A DNA stretch of 64,000 bases from positions 3,959,051 to 4,023,050 of the forward strand of contig NZ_CP017080.1 of NCBI RefSeq assembly GCF_001645685.2. The letters run 5' to 3'. The notes beneath the pieces were generated by a model. That model worked only from the letters and a program-made list of their open reading frames with translations, was not told the origin of the DNA and searched no databases. Source of the stretch: Peribacillus muralis. Its GTDB lineage: Bacteria; Bacillota; Bacilli; Bacillales; DSM-1321. The position numbers were made by a program, and so were the translations under genes. Shown piece by piece: positions 52,674-63,099 of the stretch. The number at the start of each line of letters is the position of its first letter. Within the stretch, counting starts at the first letter, position 1.

Positions 52674-54239
52674 TCACTTTATCGTTACTTCATTAATTTC
52701 TAGGTAGCCTGAAGGGCTGATTGAGAATCCTTTTACGTCCTTGGCGACTGCAGCAAGATTTTCAATGACCCTTACCGGTATATATGGGGTATCAGCCAGC
52801 TCGATTTCCTGGGCCTCGGCGTAAAGATCCTTGCGCTTTCCTTCCTCTTTTTCCTTTCTCGCCGCATCTATCAAATCGTCAACCTTTTGGTTGCTATAAA
52901 AGAATGTATTGCCGGCCGCTCCCTGTGAATTCGTATGAAATAGATTGTATTGATTGTAATCGGCGTCACCTGTCGCGTTTCTCCAGCTGATGATGAACAT
53001 TTCCGATTGCCCTTTATTCACTTGTTCCACGAACGATCCGTACTCCATGACCTGGACCTTCAAGTTAATGCCGATTCCTTTTAGCTGCGATTGCAGGACC
53101 TCGGCCAAGTTGACTCTTTCCTTACTGTCCATCGTGAGGATGGTGGCGTCCAAGCCTTTTGAATATCCGGCTTCGGCCATCAGCTTTTTAGCTTCTTTAA
53201 GGTTATAATCATACGCTTCCAAACTCGCATCATACCCAAACACTTTAGAGCCCATCAACGAATTCGCCTTGACTCCGACATTATTGAACACGCCTTTAAT
53301 GATTGAATCCATTTCAATGGCATGGGCAATCGCTTTACGGACCCGGACATCATTGAATGGTTCATTCTTGACATTGAATCCTACATATTCGGTACCATAT
53401 CCTTCGCTGCGGTATACATCCATAGCCGCTGATGATTCCACTTGATCCATGACCGCTATCGGAAGGGGCTCGGCTATCTGCGCTTCACCCGTTTCGATCA
53501 TCGATATCCGCGTCGAATCTTCAGGGACGACCTTGAAAATGACCTTGTCCACCTTTGGCTCATTTCCCCAATAGTTTTTGTTCTTCACCAAGGTGATTTC
53601 CTGTCCCGGGGACCACGAATCAAAAACGAAAGGACCTGTTCCGTTCGGTTCCTGAATGATTTTCTTGCCATACTTCTCGATCGTTTTCGGGCTGATGATT
53701 CCGCCTTCGTGATTCGCCAAAATTGAAAGCAGCGGGGAAAAAGGCTCCTTCAGTATGAATTGAACAGTATATTCATCAATCGGCTTCACTTCTTTTACCA
53801 TTTCGAATACGACCGCTCTGGGAGAGGCAACTGCCGGGTCCAATAGCCGATCGAACGTCTTTTTTACCGCATCTGCATTAAATGGTGTGCCATCATGAAA
53901 CGTTACATCGTCCCTAAGCTTGAATTCCCAGGTCGTGTTATCCGTTTGCTTCCAAGATTCTGCCAGCATAGGCTGAATCTCGCCATTTTTATCCCGCTGT
54001 ACAAGTCCTTCATAAATTTTATGATGCGTGACACTGGCAGCATTGATCGTGGACATGAACTGCTGATCCAGATTTTCAGCGTCCGATAAACGGGCAATGA
54101 CCAATGTACCTCCTTCCTTTGAAGCAATGTTCGGATCGCTTGCCGTTTTACTTACGTCACTGTTAGAAGAACAACCTGTCATGATAATACCAATGAACAT
54201 GACGATAATAAGCCTTCCTATGCCAAGATATCTCCCCAT
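52674..54239 (-). CDS. family-5 extracellular solute-binding lipoprotein, copy 1
   Basis: 521 residues. Lipoprotein signal with lipobox MTGC near residue 22, then the SBP_bac_5 fold (GGTLVIARLSDAENLDQQF, DDVTFHDGTPFNADAVK, NGTGPFVFDSWSPG, RVRKAIAHAIEMD). Binds di/oligopeptides, glutathione or other small organics for a Dpp/Opp-type importer. ATG 54239 chosen over TTG 54242, with GGGGGG upstream. Close paralogue of 57384-58940; last gene of the minus-strand operon. Confidence 0.9.
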   Translation of the reverse strand: MGRYLGIGRLIIVMFIGIIMTGCSSNSDVSKTASDPNIASKEGGTLVIARLSDAENLDQQFMSTINAASVTHHKIYEGLVQRDKNGEIQPMLAESWKQTDNTTWEFKLRDDVTFHDGTPFNADAVKKTFDRLLDPAVASPRAVVFEMVKEVKPIDEYTVQFILKEPFSPLLSILANHEGGIISPKTIEKYGKKIIQEPNGTGPFVFDSWSPGQEITLVKNKNYWGNEPKVDKVIFKVVPEDSTRISMIETGEAQIAEPLPIAVMDQVESSAAMDVYRSEGYGTEYVGFNVKNEPFNDVRVRKAIAHAIEMDSIIKGVFNNVGVKANSLMGSKVFGYDASLEAYDYNLKEAKKLMAEAGYSKGLDATILTMDSKERVNLAEVLQSQLKGIGINLKVQVMEYGSFVEQVNKGQSEMFIISWRNATGDADYNQYNLFHTNSQGAAGNTFFYSNQKVDDLIDAARKEKEEGKRKDLYAEAQEIELADTPYIPVRVIENLAAVAKDVKGFSISPSGYLEINEVTIK

Positions 54240-54335
54240 CAACCATGACCCCCCGATTTCATTTTTTGAACTGAAAAAATATTCAGACTATTAAACACAA
54301 AAATATTCACTACTCTTTTTGCCTGTCATCAGCTC

Positions 54336-55808
54336 TTAACCAATGGATTCTACCAGCTTGAATGAAGGCTTAAAAAGCTCCTGCTCAGGAAGCCTCTGAT
54401 AATCCCTTTCCAAATAACCGCTTCTCATCCTATTAAAATATTTTTGCGCCTTATATTTTATTTCTTCCAAATCATGATTCGGAAGAAATTGATCTTTCAT
54501 GACGACTTTTCCATTAATGATGGATAATGTAACGTCCTTCCCAGAACCGCTTACGAACATCGATCGAATCGGGTCATCGATGACACCCATATGATAGCTG
54601 TCCAGGCTCACCGCGATGATATCGGCTTTTGCCCCAGGTGCGATACGGCCTAGATCGTCCCTGCCAAGAAAAGCGGCTGCATCAAGAGTTGCGGATCGAA
54701 AGAAATCGGCATACTTCGAGCCTTCCACTTCCTTTTCCGCCATTTTTGAAAGTAAGCTGCCTACCCTTACGTTCTGGAACATATCTGGAGGGAATGTATC
54801 CGTCCCAAGAGCGATATTGATGCCTGCCCTTTTATATTCAGCGAAGGATTCCAGCGCCTCGCCATGCCTTGCGAGTATCAGCGGGCAATGAATCACCGTT
54901 GTCTTCGTTTCCTTTAGAAGCGCCAAGTCATCACCTTCGCCATATTTCGCTCGGCTGTATCCAGCAATATAGTGGGCATGAGGAATCCCCGTTCTTTGAC
55001 CGAGGAAACCAAGGTCGTACAAATATTGGATCGGTGTCTTATGATGTGCATTCCAAATCGTCTCGAACTCGAAGCTCCCCTGGGCAGCATGAAGCTTGAT
55101 CGGTACACCCAACTTATCGCCGTAATATTTTGTCTGTTTTAAACCATTTGCCGTTTGGCACTCTACACGTTCCGGGGCAAGCATCCCCCTAACCAGGCCA
55201 TCATAAGCTCCATCGAACGTTTCGACGAACTTGACTGCCCTATTCAATCCAGCTTCCCCGGCCTTTTCATTCCAGTGCAGTTTCACTTTTCCGTTAGGCT
55301 CGACGACCCTGATTCCGGATTGAAAGCTTGGACCTAAGTAAACTCTTAATCCCAATCGAGTTGCATGCTCGGCCGCAGCCGCCAATTCAGCATACGTTTC
55401 GGCCCAGTTTTTATAGAAAACGGAGGTGATCGGCATAGCCGTCGTCACGCCATGAAGGATGAGCTGCGAGTACGCATATAGAGATTTGAATGCCTCATCT
55501 TCTTTGGACATCCATTCGGGATGGCCGTTTTTGATATAATCCTCGGACCAAAGCAGGTTTTTCTGTCTATCGGAGCCAGCCTCGAAATGCAATAGATCAT
55601 GATCAATATCCCCTAACGCATTCAGATCAATGAAGCCGGGGCTAATGATCGCATTTCCGGCGTCCAATATCTCATCCACCTCTTGCGGATATTTTTTGCC
55701 TACATACAAAATCGTATCACCTTCATATACGACCTCCGCATTTTCCAACATGACATGATCACAGCCATCATAACCAATTACATATTTTCCTTTAACCTTC
55801 GTTTTCAT
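54336..55808 (-). CDS. TRZ/ATZ-type amidohydrolase with altered first metal motif
   Basis: 490 residues, amidohydrolase superfamily (COG0402-like). At the place where the family has PGFIDxHxH this protein reads PGFIDLNALGDIDHD, so the canonical HxH pair is missing. Later sites are kept: IKLHAAQGSF, PHAHYIAGYS, VIHCPLI, ALGTDTFPPDMFQN. ATG 55808 follows AAAGGGGAATAAG and lies 1 bp after the previous stop; the frame opens at 55865 inside that gene. Possibly mononuclear with a different ligand set; reaction unknown. Confidence 0.85.
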   Translation of the reverse strand: MKTKVKGKYVIGYDGCDHVMLENAEVVYEGDTILYVGKKYPQEVDEILDAGNAIISPGFIDLNALGDIDHDLLHFEAGSDRQKNLLWSEDYIKNGHPEWMSKEDEAFKSLYAYSQLILHGVTTAMPITSVFYKNWAETYAELAAAAEHATRLGLRVYLGPSFQSGIRVVEPNGKVKLHWNEKAGEAGLNRAVKFVETFDGAYDGLVRGMLAPERVECQTANGLKQTKYYGDKLGVPIKLHAAQGSFEFETIWNAHHKTPIQYLYDLGFLGQRTGIPHAHYIAGYSRAKYGEGDDLALLKETKTTVIHCPLILARHGEALESFAEYKRAGINIALGTDTFPPDMFQNVRVGSLLSKMAEKEVEGSKYADFFRSATLDAAAFLGRDDLGRIAPGAKADIIAVSLDSYHMGVIDDPIRSMFVSGSGKDVTLSIINGKVVMKDQFLPNHDLEEIKYKAQKYFNRMRSGYLERDYQRLPEQELFKPSFKLVESIG

Positions 55809-55809
55809 C

Positions 55810-57318
55810 TTATTCCCCTTTCCGCATTTCCGGATCATTCTCCCGTTCGTCATATCTCCTTTCATCGACGTATGCCCTCGCGTGGCCCCAGAAATATTTC
55901 GTCGGCTTCATATACTTTTCGAGCCCCGCACGCTCGATCGTCGAAGAAGCTTCTTCATTCGCTTCATTAAGTATGGTGCTTTCATGAACGGTTTGGACTT
56001 CCCTGCTCTCCATGATCAATTTCCCATCGACGATGACATGCTCGACATCATTGGCCACCGCTTGGAAGACAAGCCGATGAACATGCATGAATTCAGGGGT
56101 CAAATGCGGCTGATGCAAATTGACCGTAATCACATCCGCCTTCTTCCCGATCTCCAGCGAACCGATTTCATCATCCCAGCCTATGCATTTTGCCGCATCA
56201 ATCGTAATCATTTCCAGGAGCTTTCCTGGTGGCAGATAGTAATAATCCCTAAGGGCCGCTTGGTGAACGAATTGGGTTTTCCTCATCGCCTGGAACATAT
56301 CAAAGCTTGTGGAAGGCGAGGTCCCATCCGTAGAAATGGCCACCGTTGCACCCATTTCCAATAATTCAGTGATCGGCGTACGTGCATTCACCTGTCCAAA
56401 ACCGGGCGAGGCACTGACATTGGTGCCCGTTTCTGCCAGTATCCTTGCCTCATCAAAGGAAATGCCGCGGCAATGCTGTAAATGGACATCAGGACCTAAC
56501 AAGGCGTTCTCCCTATCCTGTATCGCTAAATGAATCATCCCGCCAAAAGCATCGGAATGAATCCTCGTATCATATTTACGGGCAATTTCCCGGATTCTTT
56601 TCGCCTGATAAAGATCATGATCACTTAGCCCATAAAGCCTGTCAGGTGCAGTGGGATTGGAGGGGTCAACAGATGTGACGATCACAAATGGTGTAATGAA
56701 GGCTCTCGTGCGGTCTTCATTTGCATGATTCAGTGCTTCTATCACTGCTTCCGCTCCCTTTAATACCTCTTCATACGTAACCTCCTTCACGACTCTTTTT
56801 CCATCAACCCACCGACTGAATGAATGTGGCCAAGGAGGGTTGCATGGACCGGTGCAGACAACCTCCCTCACGCCCACCTCGGCGTAAGCCTTTGCATGAT
56901 TGATGGCGAAAATCGGATCATCAGATCGCGGCATCGAGCCTAACACACTCACACCCGTCGTCACACCCGCCTTCAATCTTTCCAGAGAAGAGAGCTTGCC
57001 TTCGTAGTACCAAAAATCATCCGTGACAAAATGTTTATACGTATTCGTCATGATCGGCATCCAAAAATCGATATTCTCCATCGCAATCGTCTTGAACATC
57101 GAGTGTCCCCCATGGCCATGAACATCTATCAATCCTGGCAGTATGCATTGATGGCTGCAATCGATCACTTTTTTCGCCTCATACTTCGATGTCAGTTTTG
57201 CGGTTATACCCACGTCTACAATCCGTCCTTCGTTTATGGCGATGGCGCCATCCGAAACGATTCTCCTGTCTGGATCCATGGTGATGACAGTCCCGTGAAT
57301 GAGCAGTAAATCGATCAT
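55810..57318 (-). CDS. TRZ/ATZ/MtaD-type amidohydrolase
   Basis: 502 residues. PGLIDVHGHGGHSMF (HxHxxH), IHSDAFGGMIHLA, LQHCRGISFDE, AISTDGTSPSTSFDM with the metal Asp, and a C-terminal beta-sandwich return (IGKKADVITVNLHQPH). Relatives deaminate SAH/MTA or triazines. ATG 57318 follows GGAGGGGAAAT; frame opening at 57381 overlaps the binding-protein tail and is rejected. Confidence 0.87.
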   Translation of the reverse strand: MIDLLLIHGTVITMDPDRRIVSDGAIAINEGRIVDVGITAKLTSKYEAKKVIDCSHQCILPGLIDVHGHGGHSMFKTIAMENIDFWMPIMTNTYKHFVTDDFWYYEGKLSSLERLKAGVTTGVSVLGSMPRSDDPIFAINHAKAYAEVGVREVVCTGPCNPPWPHSFSRWVDGKRVVKEVTYEEVLKGAEAVIEALNHANEDRTRAFITPFVIVTSVDPSNPTAPDRLYGLSDHDLYQAKRIREIARKYDTRIHSDAFGGMIHLAIQDRENALLGPDVHLQHCRGISFDEARILAETGTNVSASPGFGQVNARTPITELLEMGATVAISTDGTSPSTSFDMFQAMRKTQFVHQAALRDYYYLPPGKLLEMITIDAAKCIGWDDEIGSLEIGKKADVITVNLHQPHLTPEFMHVHRLVFQAVANDVEHVIVDGKLIMESREVQTVHESTILNEANEEASSTIERAGLEKYMKPTKYFWGHARAYVDERRYDERENDPEMRKGE

Positions 57319-57383
57319 ATTTCCCCTCCTAATGGAGAAGACAGCATAGCCGTCGTATGCTGCCTTCTCTTTTGATCTCATTC

Positions 57384-58940
57384 TTACTGAACAGTTATAT
57401 CATCAAGCATTAAATAATTGGCCGGGTTCAGCCATAGCCCCTTAACCGTTTCGCCATACACTGCCAGATGCTCATAGTTGCGGATCGGAACATATGGCAC
57501 CTCTTCCCGTTCGATTTCCTGAGCCTTCGAATAAAGCTCCTTACGCTTGTCGCCGCTTGATTCCTGTCGTGCCGCTTCAATCAATTTATCCACCTCAGGA
57601 TTACTGTAAAACGAACTATTCCCGGCTGCACCTTGCGATTTGCTATCGAAAAGATTGAATTGATTATAATCTCCGTCGCCCGTCGCATTGCCCCAGCCGC
57701 CTATGGAAACCTGATGCTCGCCCTTGGCCGTCGCGTCAATATAAGCTCCATACTCAAGCACTTGTATTTTCACCTTGAATCCAATTCCTTTTAATTGGGA
57801 TTGAATCACCTCTGCCATGTTGATTCTTTCCTTACGGTCACTTGTCGTTAAAGTAATCTCCATGCCATCTTTAATTCCAGCTTCCTTCAATAGCTTTTTG
57901 GATTCATTAATATCATAATCGTATCCCTTTATCTTCGGGTCATAGCCGAAAACCTTAGGACTCATCGTTGAATTGGCCTTCGTGCCAACATCGTTATATA
58001 CCCCTTTGATGATCGAATCGACCTCGATGGCATGCGCGACCGCTTTCCGGACACGAACATCATCGAACGGCTTCTTCTTGACATTGAAGCTCAAGTATTC
58101 GACGGCAAGTCCGTCCGTGCGATACAACCCCATCGTGTCCGAGGCCTCGATGCGATCGATTTCCGTCACGGGCACTTGATCGGTCACATGTGCTTCACCC
58201 GTTTCGATCATCGCGATTCTCGTTGCATCTTCAGGGACGACCTTGAATACGACGCCATCGATCTTCGGTTCTTTTCCCCAGTAGTCCTCATTCTTGGCGA
58301 GCTCGATCTCTTCTCCCGATTTCCACGATTTGAAAACGAATGGACCTGTCCCAACCGGATTTTGCCCAAGTTGGTCACTATGCTCTTTAATCGCCTTTGG
58401 ACTCAGGATGCTTCCTTCATTACTGACCAATATCGAAAGAAGCGGAGCATACGGATATTTCAGTTTGAACTGTACGGTCGTATCATCAACCACCTTGATT
58501 TCCTTGATCATTTCCAATTTTCCAGCCTGCGGCGAAGAGGTTTTAGGATCCAGTAATCTGTCGAAATTCATTTTTACCGCTTCGGCATTGAATGGTGCCC
58601 CATCATGGAATTTCACGCCCTCACGCAGCTTGAACTCCCATGTTAGATCGTCCAGCTGCTTCCATTCCTTCGCGAGCAATGGCTGTGGTTTCATATCCTT
58701 GTCAGGAACGACCAATGTTTCATACACCTTCTCATAGACGACGTTTGCCGAAGGGATGTCCGTAATGAAATGCGGATCAAGCGTCGTCGCATCAGACAGC
58801 CGGGCGACGACCAATGTACCGCCTTCCTTCGCTTCCCTTTCCGGTTTCTTGCTGCTTGTTTGATCTGAAGTACATCCAGATAAAACCGTCGAGATACATA
58901 ATAACGATGCAAATAGTAATCCAGTTATACCTTTTCTCAT
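57384..58940 (-). CDS. family-5 extracellular solute-binding lipoprotein, copy 2
   Basis: 518 residues, lipobox LSGC near residue 23, SBP_bac_5 fold (GGTLVVARLSDATTLDPHF, GVKFHDGAPFNAEAVK, VGTGPFVFKSWKSGE, RVRKAVAHAIEVD). First gene of the minus-strand operon, divergent from the permease genes. GGGAGGAACAACAATC before the ATG. Delivers substrate to the DppBCDF-type complex. Confidence 0.92.
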   Translation of the reverse strand: MRKGITGLLFASLLCISTVLSGCTSDQTSSKKPEREAKEGGTLVVARLSDATTLDPHFITDIPSANVVYEKVYETLVVPDKDMKPQPLLAKEWKQLDDLTWEFKLREGVKFHDGAPFNAEAVKMNFDRLLDPKTSSPQAGKLEMIKEIKVVDDTTVQFKLKYPYAPLLSILVSNEGSILSPKAIKEHSDQLGQNPVGTGPFVFKSWKSGEEIELAKNEDYWGKEPKIDGVVFKVVPEDATRIAMIETGEAHVTDQVPVTEIDRIEASDTMGLYRTDGLAVEYLSFNVKKKPFDDVRVRKAVAHAIEVDSIIKGVYNDVGTKANSTMSPKVFGYDPKIKGYDYDINESKKLLKEAGIKDGMEITLTTSDRKERINMAEVIQSQLKGIGFKVKIQVLEYGAYIDATAKGEHQVSIGGWGNATGDGDYNQFNLFDSKSQGAAGNSSFYSNPEVDKLIEAARQESSGDKRKELYSKAQEIEREEVPYVPIRNYEHLAVYGETVKGLWLNPANYLMLDDITVQ

Positions 58941-59017
58941 GATTGTTGTTCCTCCCTTTCATACTTCCCTTTGTATTCCGCGCAGCCTATTACGATGAGC
59001 ACATCGGGCTTAATCAA

Positions 59018-59126
59018 ATTATAAGAAAAAACAAAATTTTATATTTTCAGAATCTTTACTCATTTTTTTATTATCTTTACTGCTTTCGGACATCATATTT
59101 ACTTCGATACCCATTTTGCATAAATT
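59018..59126. promoter_or_regulatory. divergent promoters with three 21/22-bp-spaced TTTACT repeats
   Basis: Minus strand: TATAAT (59023-59018), 17 bp, TGAAAATAT (59049-59041), then repeats TCTTTACTCATT (59053-59064) and TCTTTACTGCTT (59074-59085), 21 bp apart, the same layout as 52441-52508. A third TTTACT at 59098-59103 serves as -35 for the plus strand, 17 bp before TAAATT (59121-59126). One activator could drive both operons. Confidence 0.68.
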
Positions 59127-59151
59127 AAATGAAAGAAAAGGAGGAACTGTC

Positions 59152-60054
59152 ATGAAGCCAGAGGTCGTTATCAAGAATCCCGGATTGAAGCTGAACAAAA
59201 ACAAATCTACAAAACTCCAAAACTGGAAAGCCTTTTATAGAAAGTTCAAAAGAAATAAATTGGCATTGGTAGGCGGCTACATCGTACTTTTTTATATTTT
59301 ATTGGCGATTTTCGCACCTGCCATTTCACCGCAGGACCCCTATGAAATCGATTTGGTCAACAAGCTTCAGCCTCCTACGGGAGACCATTGGATGGGGACG
59401 GATGATAAGGGAAGAGATATTTTGAGCAGGTTATTATATGGGACACGCCTTTCGTTGACCGTGGGATTCGTTTCCGTTTTCTTCGGCGCGTTCATCGGCA
59501 TCCTCTTGGGCTTGACGGCCGGATATTATGGAAAATGGATCGATACGATCATCATGAGGATCGTCGATGTTCTGCTTGCCTTCCCGGGAATATTGCTGGC
59601 GCTTGCCATCATAAGCGCTCTCGGACCAAGCTTGATCAATGTAATGGTAGCGGTTGGTGTTTTTTCCATCCCCATGTTTGCCCGAATCGTACGGGGTTCC
59701 ACGCTTTCGGTGAGGAAGCTTGAGTATATTGACGCCGTTCGTGCATTGGGAGCGACGGACTTCACGATCATAGTGAAACACATTTTCCCTAATATCCTTT
59801 CACCCGTCATCGTCCAAGCGACGTTGCGCCTGGCAACGGCGATTCTATCGGCAGCCGGCTTGTCATTCCTCGGGCTTGGAGCGCAGCCTCCTTCACCGGA
59901 ATGGGGTGCGATGTTGAGCAGCGGACGGGACTATTTATTCAGCGCGCCGCACATCGCTTTATTTCCCGGGATCGCCATATCCACACTTGTACTTGGCTTC
60001 AATATCTTCGGAGATGGACTGAGGGACGCCCTGGATCCAAGAATGAAAAAATAA
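59152..60054 (+). CDS. Dpp/Opp-type ABC permease, DppC class
   Basis: 300 residues, six membrane segments. N-terminal OppC_N region (FYRKFKRNKLALVGGYIVL), PTGDHWMGTDDKGRDILSRLLYGTR, EAA loop AVRALGATDFTIIVKHIFPNILSPV. ATG 59152 has AAAAGGAGGAACTGTC; ATG 59116 lacks SD. First gene of the plus-strand operon. Confidence 0.93.
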   Translation: MKPEVVIKNPGLKLNKNKSTKLQNWKAFYRKFKRNKLALVGGYIVLFYILLAIFAPAISPQDPYEIDLVNKLQPPTGDHWMGTDDKGRDILSRLLYGTRLSLTVGFVSVFFGAFIGILLGLTAGYYGKWIDTIIMRIVDVLLAFPGILLALAIISALGPSLINVMVAVGVFSIPMFARIVRGSTLSVRKLEYIDAVRALGATDFTIIVKHIFPNILSPVIVQATLRLATAILSAAGLSFLGLGAQPPSPEWGAMLSSGRDYLFSAPHIALFPGIAISTLVLGFNIFGDGLRDALDPRMKK

Positions 60055-60066
60055 GGAGGAGAGAAC

Positions 60067-60987
60067 ATGTTCGTATTCATCGTCCGGCGCATGTTGCAAA
60101 CGGTACCGGTATTGTTAGGAGTAAGTTTAGTAGTCTTCCTCATCATGCAGATGGTTCCCGGTGACCCGGCAACCCTGCTTGCAGGTGAAGGGGCGACAAA
60201 AGAAACGATAGAAATGATCCGGCATCAGCTTGGGCTGGATCGCCCGATTCTCTATCAGTACGTTGATTATGTGGTTCATGCCGTTCAAGGCGACTTCGGT
60301 GAATCACTCCGCAGCAGCCGTCCTGTTCTGGACGAGATTATGGTCCGCCTGCCCGTTACGCTTGAACTCGCACTTGCCAGTATTTTCATCACCGTCGTGC
60401 TTGGAATGGTGGCCGGAATCATCTCGGCGACCAGGCAATACTCTGCAGCTGACATTTCCATCATGATCGTTGCTTTACTAGGAATCTCCCTGCCTAGCTT
60501 TTGGTTAGGGCTGATGCTCATCTACTTCTTTTCCGTCAACCTTCAGTGGTTTCCCGTTTCAGGCTGGGGAACCTTCAGCCATATGATCTTACCTGCGATA
60601 ACCCTTGGTGCGGGCGGAGCGGCGATTGTCGCCAGGATGACGAGATCAAGCATGCTCGAAGTCGTTCGTCAGGACTATATCCGTACAGCGAAAGCCAAAG
60701 GCTTGAAGGAGCATGTCATCATTTATAAGCACGGGCTGAAAAATGCGTTGATTCCCGTCATTACGGTCGTCGGCCTCCAGTTCGGTGCCCTCCTTGGCGG
60801 CACCGTATTGACCGAATCCGTGTTTGCCATCAACGGACTTGGGAGATTGATCGTCGATGCCATCAGAACGAGGGATCTGCCGATGGTCCAAGGCGGTGTC
60901 CTCATTGCCTCCGTCATCTTCGTATTCATGAATTTGGCTGTGGATGTCCTCTATCGATACTTTAACAAGCGCATAGACTTAAACTAA
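60067..60987 (+). CDS. Dpp/Opp-type ABC permease, DppB class
   Basis: 306 residues, six membrane segments. [21 protein letters not shown] start, PGDPA, EAA loop [25 protein letters not shown]. 12 bp after dppC with AAGGAGGAGAGAAC. Confidence 0.93.
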   Translation: MFVFIVRRMLQTVPVLLGVSLVVFLIMQMVPGDPATLLAGEGATKETIEMIRHQLGLDRPILYQYVDYVVHAVQGDFGESLRSSRPVLDEIMVRLPVTLELALASIFITVVLGMVAGIISATRQYSAADISIMIVALLGISLPSFWLGLMLIYFFSVNLQWFPVSGWGTFSHMILPAITLGAGGAAIVARMTRSSMLEVVRQDYIRTAKAKGLKEHVIIYKHGLKNALIPVITVVGLQFGALLGGTVLTESVFAINGLGRLIVDAIRTRDLPMVQGGVLIASVIFVFMNLAVDVLYRYFNKRIDLN

Positions 60988-60998
60988 GGAGGTACGTG

Positions 60999-62024
60999 AT
61001 GAAACAGTTTGATGATAAAATACTCGAAGTCAAAAACTTGCAGACCCACTTTTTTACCGACGAAGGAACGAGTAAAGCCGTGGATGGGATCAGCTTCACC
61101 TTGAACAAAGGGGAAACGCTTGGAATCGTGGGAGAATCGGGAAGCGGCAAAAGCATCACCTCCTTATCCCTGTTAAGGTTAATTCCATCGCCTCCCGGTA
61201 AAATCACCGGCGGCAGCATCTTTTTTAAAGGGGAGGACCTGCTTGCCAAGACGGAAAAACAAATGCGGGCGATTCGCGGAAATGAAATTTCGATGATCTT
61301 TCAGGAGCCGATGACCTCATTGAATCCCGTATATTCAGCGGGCGAGCAAATTGCCGAAGCGATCCGGCTTCACCAAAAGCTCGGGAAAAAGGAAGCGTGG
61401 AACAAAGCGGTCGACATGCTCCGGCTTGTCGGCATCCCCTCCCCTGAAAAAAGGGCAAAGCAGGAGCCGCATGAGTTAAGCGGCGGAATGAGGCAAAGGG
61501 TCATGATTGCGATGGCACTTGCCTGCCACCCTGAGGTTTTGATAGCGGATGAGCCGACGACGGCGCTTGACGTGACGATCCAGGCCCAAATCCTGGAACT
61601 GATCAAAACGCTGCAAAAGGATTTCGGAACGGCCGTGATTTTAATCACCCATGATTTAGGTGTCGTCTATGAAACATGTGACAGGGTGGCGGTGATGTAT
61701 GCCGGAAAAATGGTGGAATACACCTTGGCGAAAGAGATTTTCACGAACCCTAAGCATCCTTACACCATCGGATTATTGAATTCCCTTCCACGCCTCGACC
61801 TGGATCAGGAGGAATTGACCACCATCCCCGGAACCGTGCCAAGTCCGTACGATATGCCCAAGGGCTGCAGCTTTGCACCACGGTGTGCACATGCGAGGCG
61901 AATCTGCGAACAAGCTGTACCGGATCTCGAATCAGTAGACACCGATACAAAAGTCAGCTGCTGGATGTATACCCCGCAATGGGAAAAAGAATATGAAGCG
62001 GAAAAGAAAGTGGGGGTTCAATGA
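60999..62024 (+). CDS. Dpp/Opp-type ABC ATPase, DppD class
   Basis: 341 residues. Walker A GESGSGKS, signature [15 protein letters not shown], Walker [15 protein letters not shown]-loop ITHDLGVV, and the C-terminal oligopeptide_HPY region with [14 protein letters not shown], which in some relatives binds an Fe-S cluster. ATG 60999 preferred to GTG 60996 because of AAGGAGGTACGTG. Confidence 0.93.
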   Translation: MKQFDDKILEVKNLQTHFFTDEGTSKAVDGISFTLNKGETLGIVGESGSGKSITSLSLLRLIPSPPGKITGGSIFFKGEDLLAKTEKQMRAIRGNEISMIFQEPMTSLNPVYSAGEQIAEAIRLHQKLGKKEAWNKAVDMLRLVGIPSPEKRAKQEPHELSGGMRQRVMIAMALACHPEVLIADEPTTALDVTIQAQILELIKTLQKDFGTAVILITHDLGVVYETCDRVAVMYAGKMVEYTLAKEIFTNPKHPYTIGLLNSLPRLDLDQEELTTIPGTVPSPYDMPKGCSFAPRCAHARRICEQAVPDLESVDTDTKVSCWMYTPQWEKEYEAEKKVGVQ

Positions 62025-63010
62025 TGGGCGCAGCAGTGGAAGACAAGAAGGTTCTGCTAAAGGTAGATCAATTGAAGCAATATTTCCCGATCAAGGGCGG
62101 TTTTTTCGGAAGGACCGTTAATCATGTAAAAGCTGTCGACGACATCAGCTTTCATATTTATCAAGGAGAAACATTGAGCATAGTCGGTGAATCCGGCTGC
62201 GGCAAATCGACGACCGGACGGGCCATCCTTCGATTGGATCAGCCTACGAGCGGGCAAATCCACTTTCAGGGCAAGGACCTTTTAAGCTTAGGAAAAAAAG
62301 AAATGAGGAGTACGAGGAAGGATCTGCAGGTCATCTTTCAAGATCCTTTCGCCTCCCTTAATCCTAGGCAGACGATCGGGCAAATTCTTGGAGAAGCTTT
62401 AGCGATACAAAATGTGGTGCCTAAGCAAAATCGCCGGAGCAGGATTGAAGAATTATTGGAACATGTCGGCCTGAGACCGGAATCGCTGGAAAGATATCCG
62501 CATGAATTCAGCGGCGGCCAGCGTCAGCGGATCGGGATTGCCCGGGCACTTGCCGTCGATCCAAAATTGATCATTTGTGATGAAGCGGTATCTGCACTCG
62601 ATGTCTCCATCCAGGCGCAGGTGCTGAATCTATTGAAAACATTGCAGCGGCAATTCGAGCTCACCTTTCTTTTCATCTCGCATGACTTAGGCGTCGTACG
62701 CCATATCTCCGATCGCGTCATGGTGATGTATCTAGGAAAAATCGTCGAAATCGGTGACAAAAAGTCGATATTCGAACAGCCGCAGCACCCTTATACACGG
62801 GCATTGCTTTCTGCCATCCCTGTACCGAATCCAGTGCAGGAAAGGGAACGGATTCTATTGACAGGTGATGTCCCCTCACCGATCGACCCGCCGAACGGCT
62901 GCCGCTTCCATACACGGTGCCCGTTTGTGATGGACATCTGCAAAACAAAGGCACCTGAATTGAAACGCTCCGCGCAAAATCATCAAGTTGCGTGTCACAT
63001 TGTGTCATAA
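62021..63010 (+). CDS. Dpp/Opp-type ABC ATPase, DppF class
   Basis: 329 residues. [55 protein letters not shown] and oligopeptide_HPY tail [14 protein letters not shown]. Start overlaps the dppD stop (ATGATG), SD GGGGG. Confidence 0.93.
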   Translation: MMGAAVEDKKVLLKVDQLKQYFPIKGGFFGRTVNHVKAVDDISFHIYQGETLSIVGESGCGKSTTGRAILRLDQPTSGQIHFQGKDLLSLGKKEMRSTRKDLQVIFQDPFASLNPRQTIGQILGEALAIQNVVPKQNRRSRIEELLEHVGLRPESLERYPHEFSGGQRQRIGIARALAVDPKLIICDEAVSALDVSIQAQVLNLLKTLQRQFELTFLFISHDLGVVRHISDRVMVMYLGKIVEIGDKKSIFEQPQHPYTRALLSAIPVPNPVQERERILLTGDVPSPIDPPNGCRFHTRCPFVMDICKTKAPELKRSAQNHQVACHIVS

Positions 63011-63099
63011 GCTGTAGATTTCCGCGAAAGTCTTTAGTAAGATACTCATAGACAAAATAATGCGAGTCATTAAAAAAATATAACCGACAGAGGTTCTCC

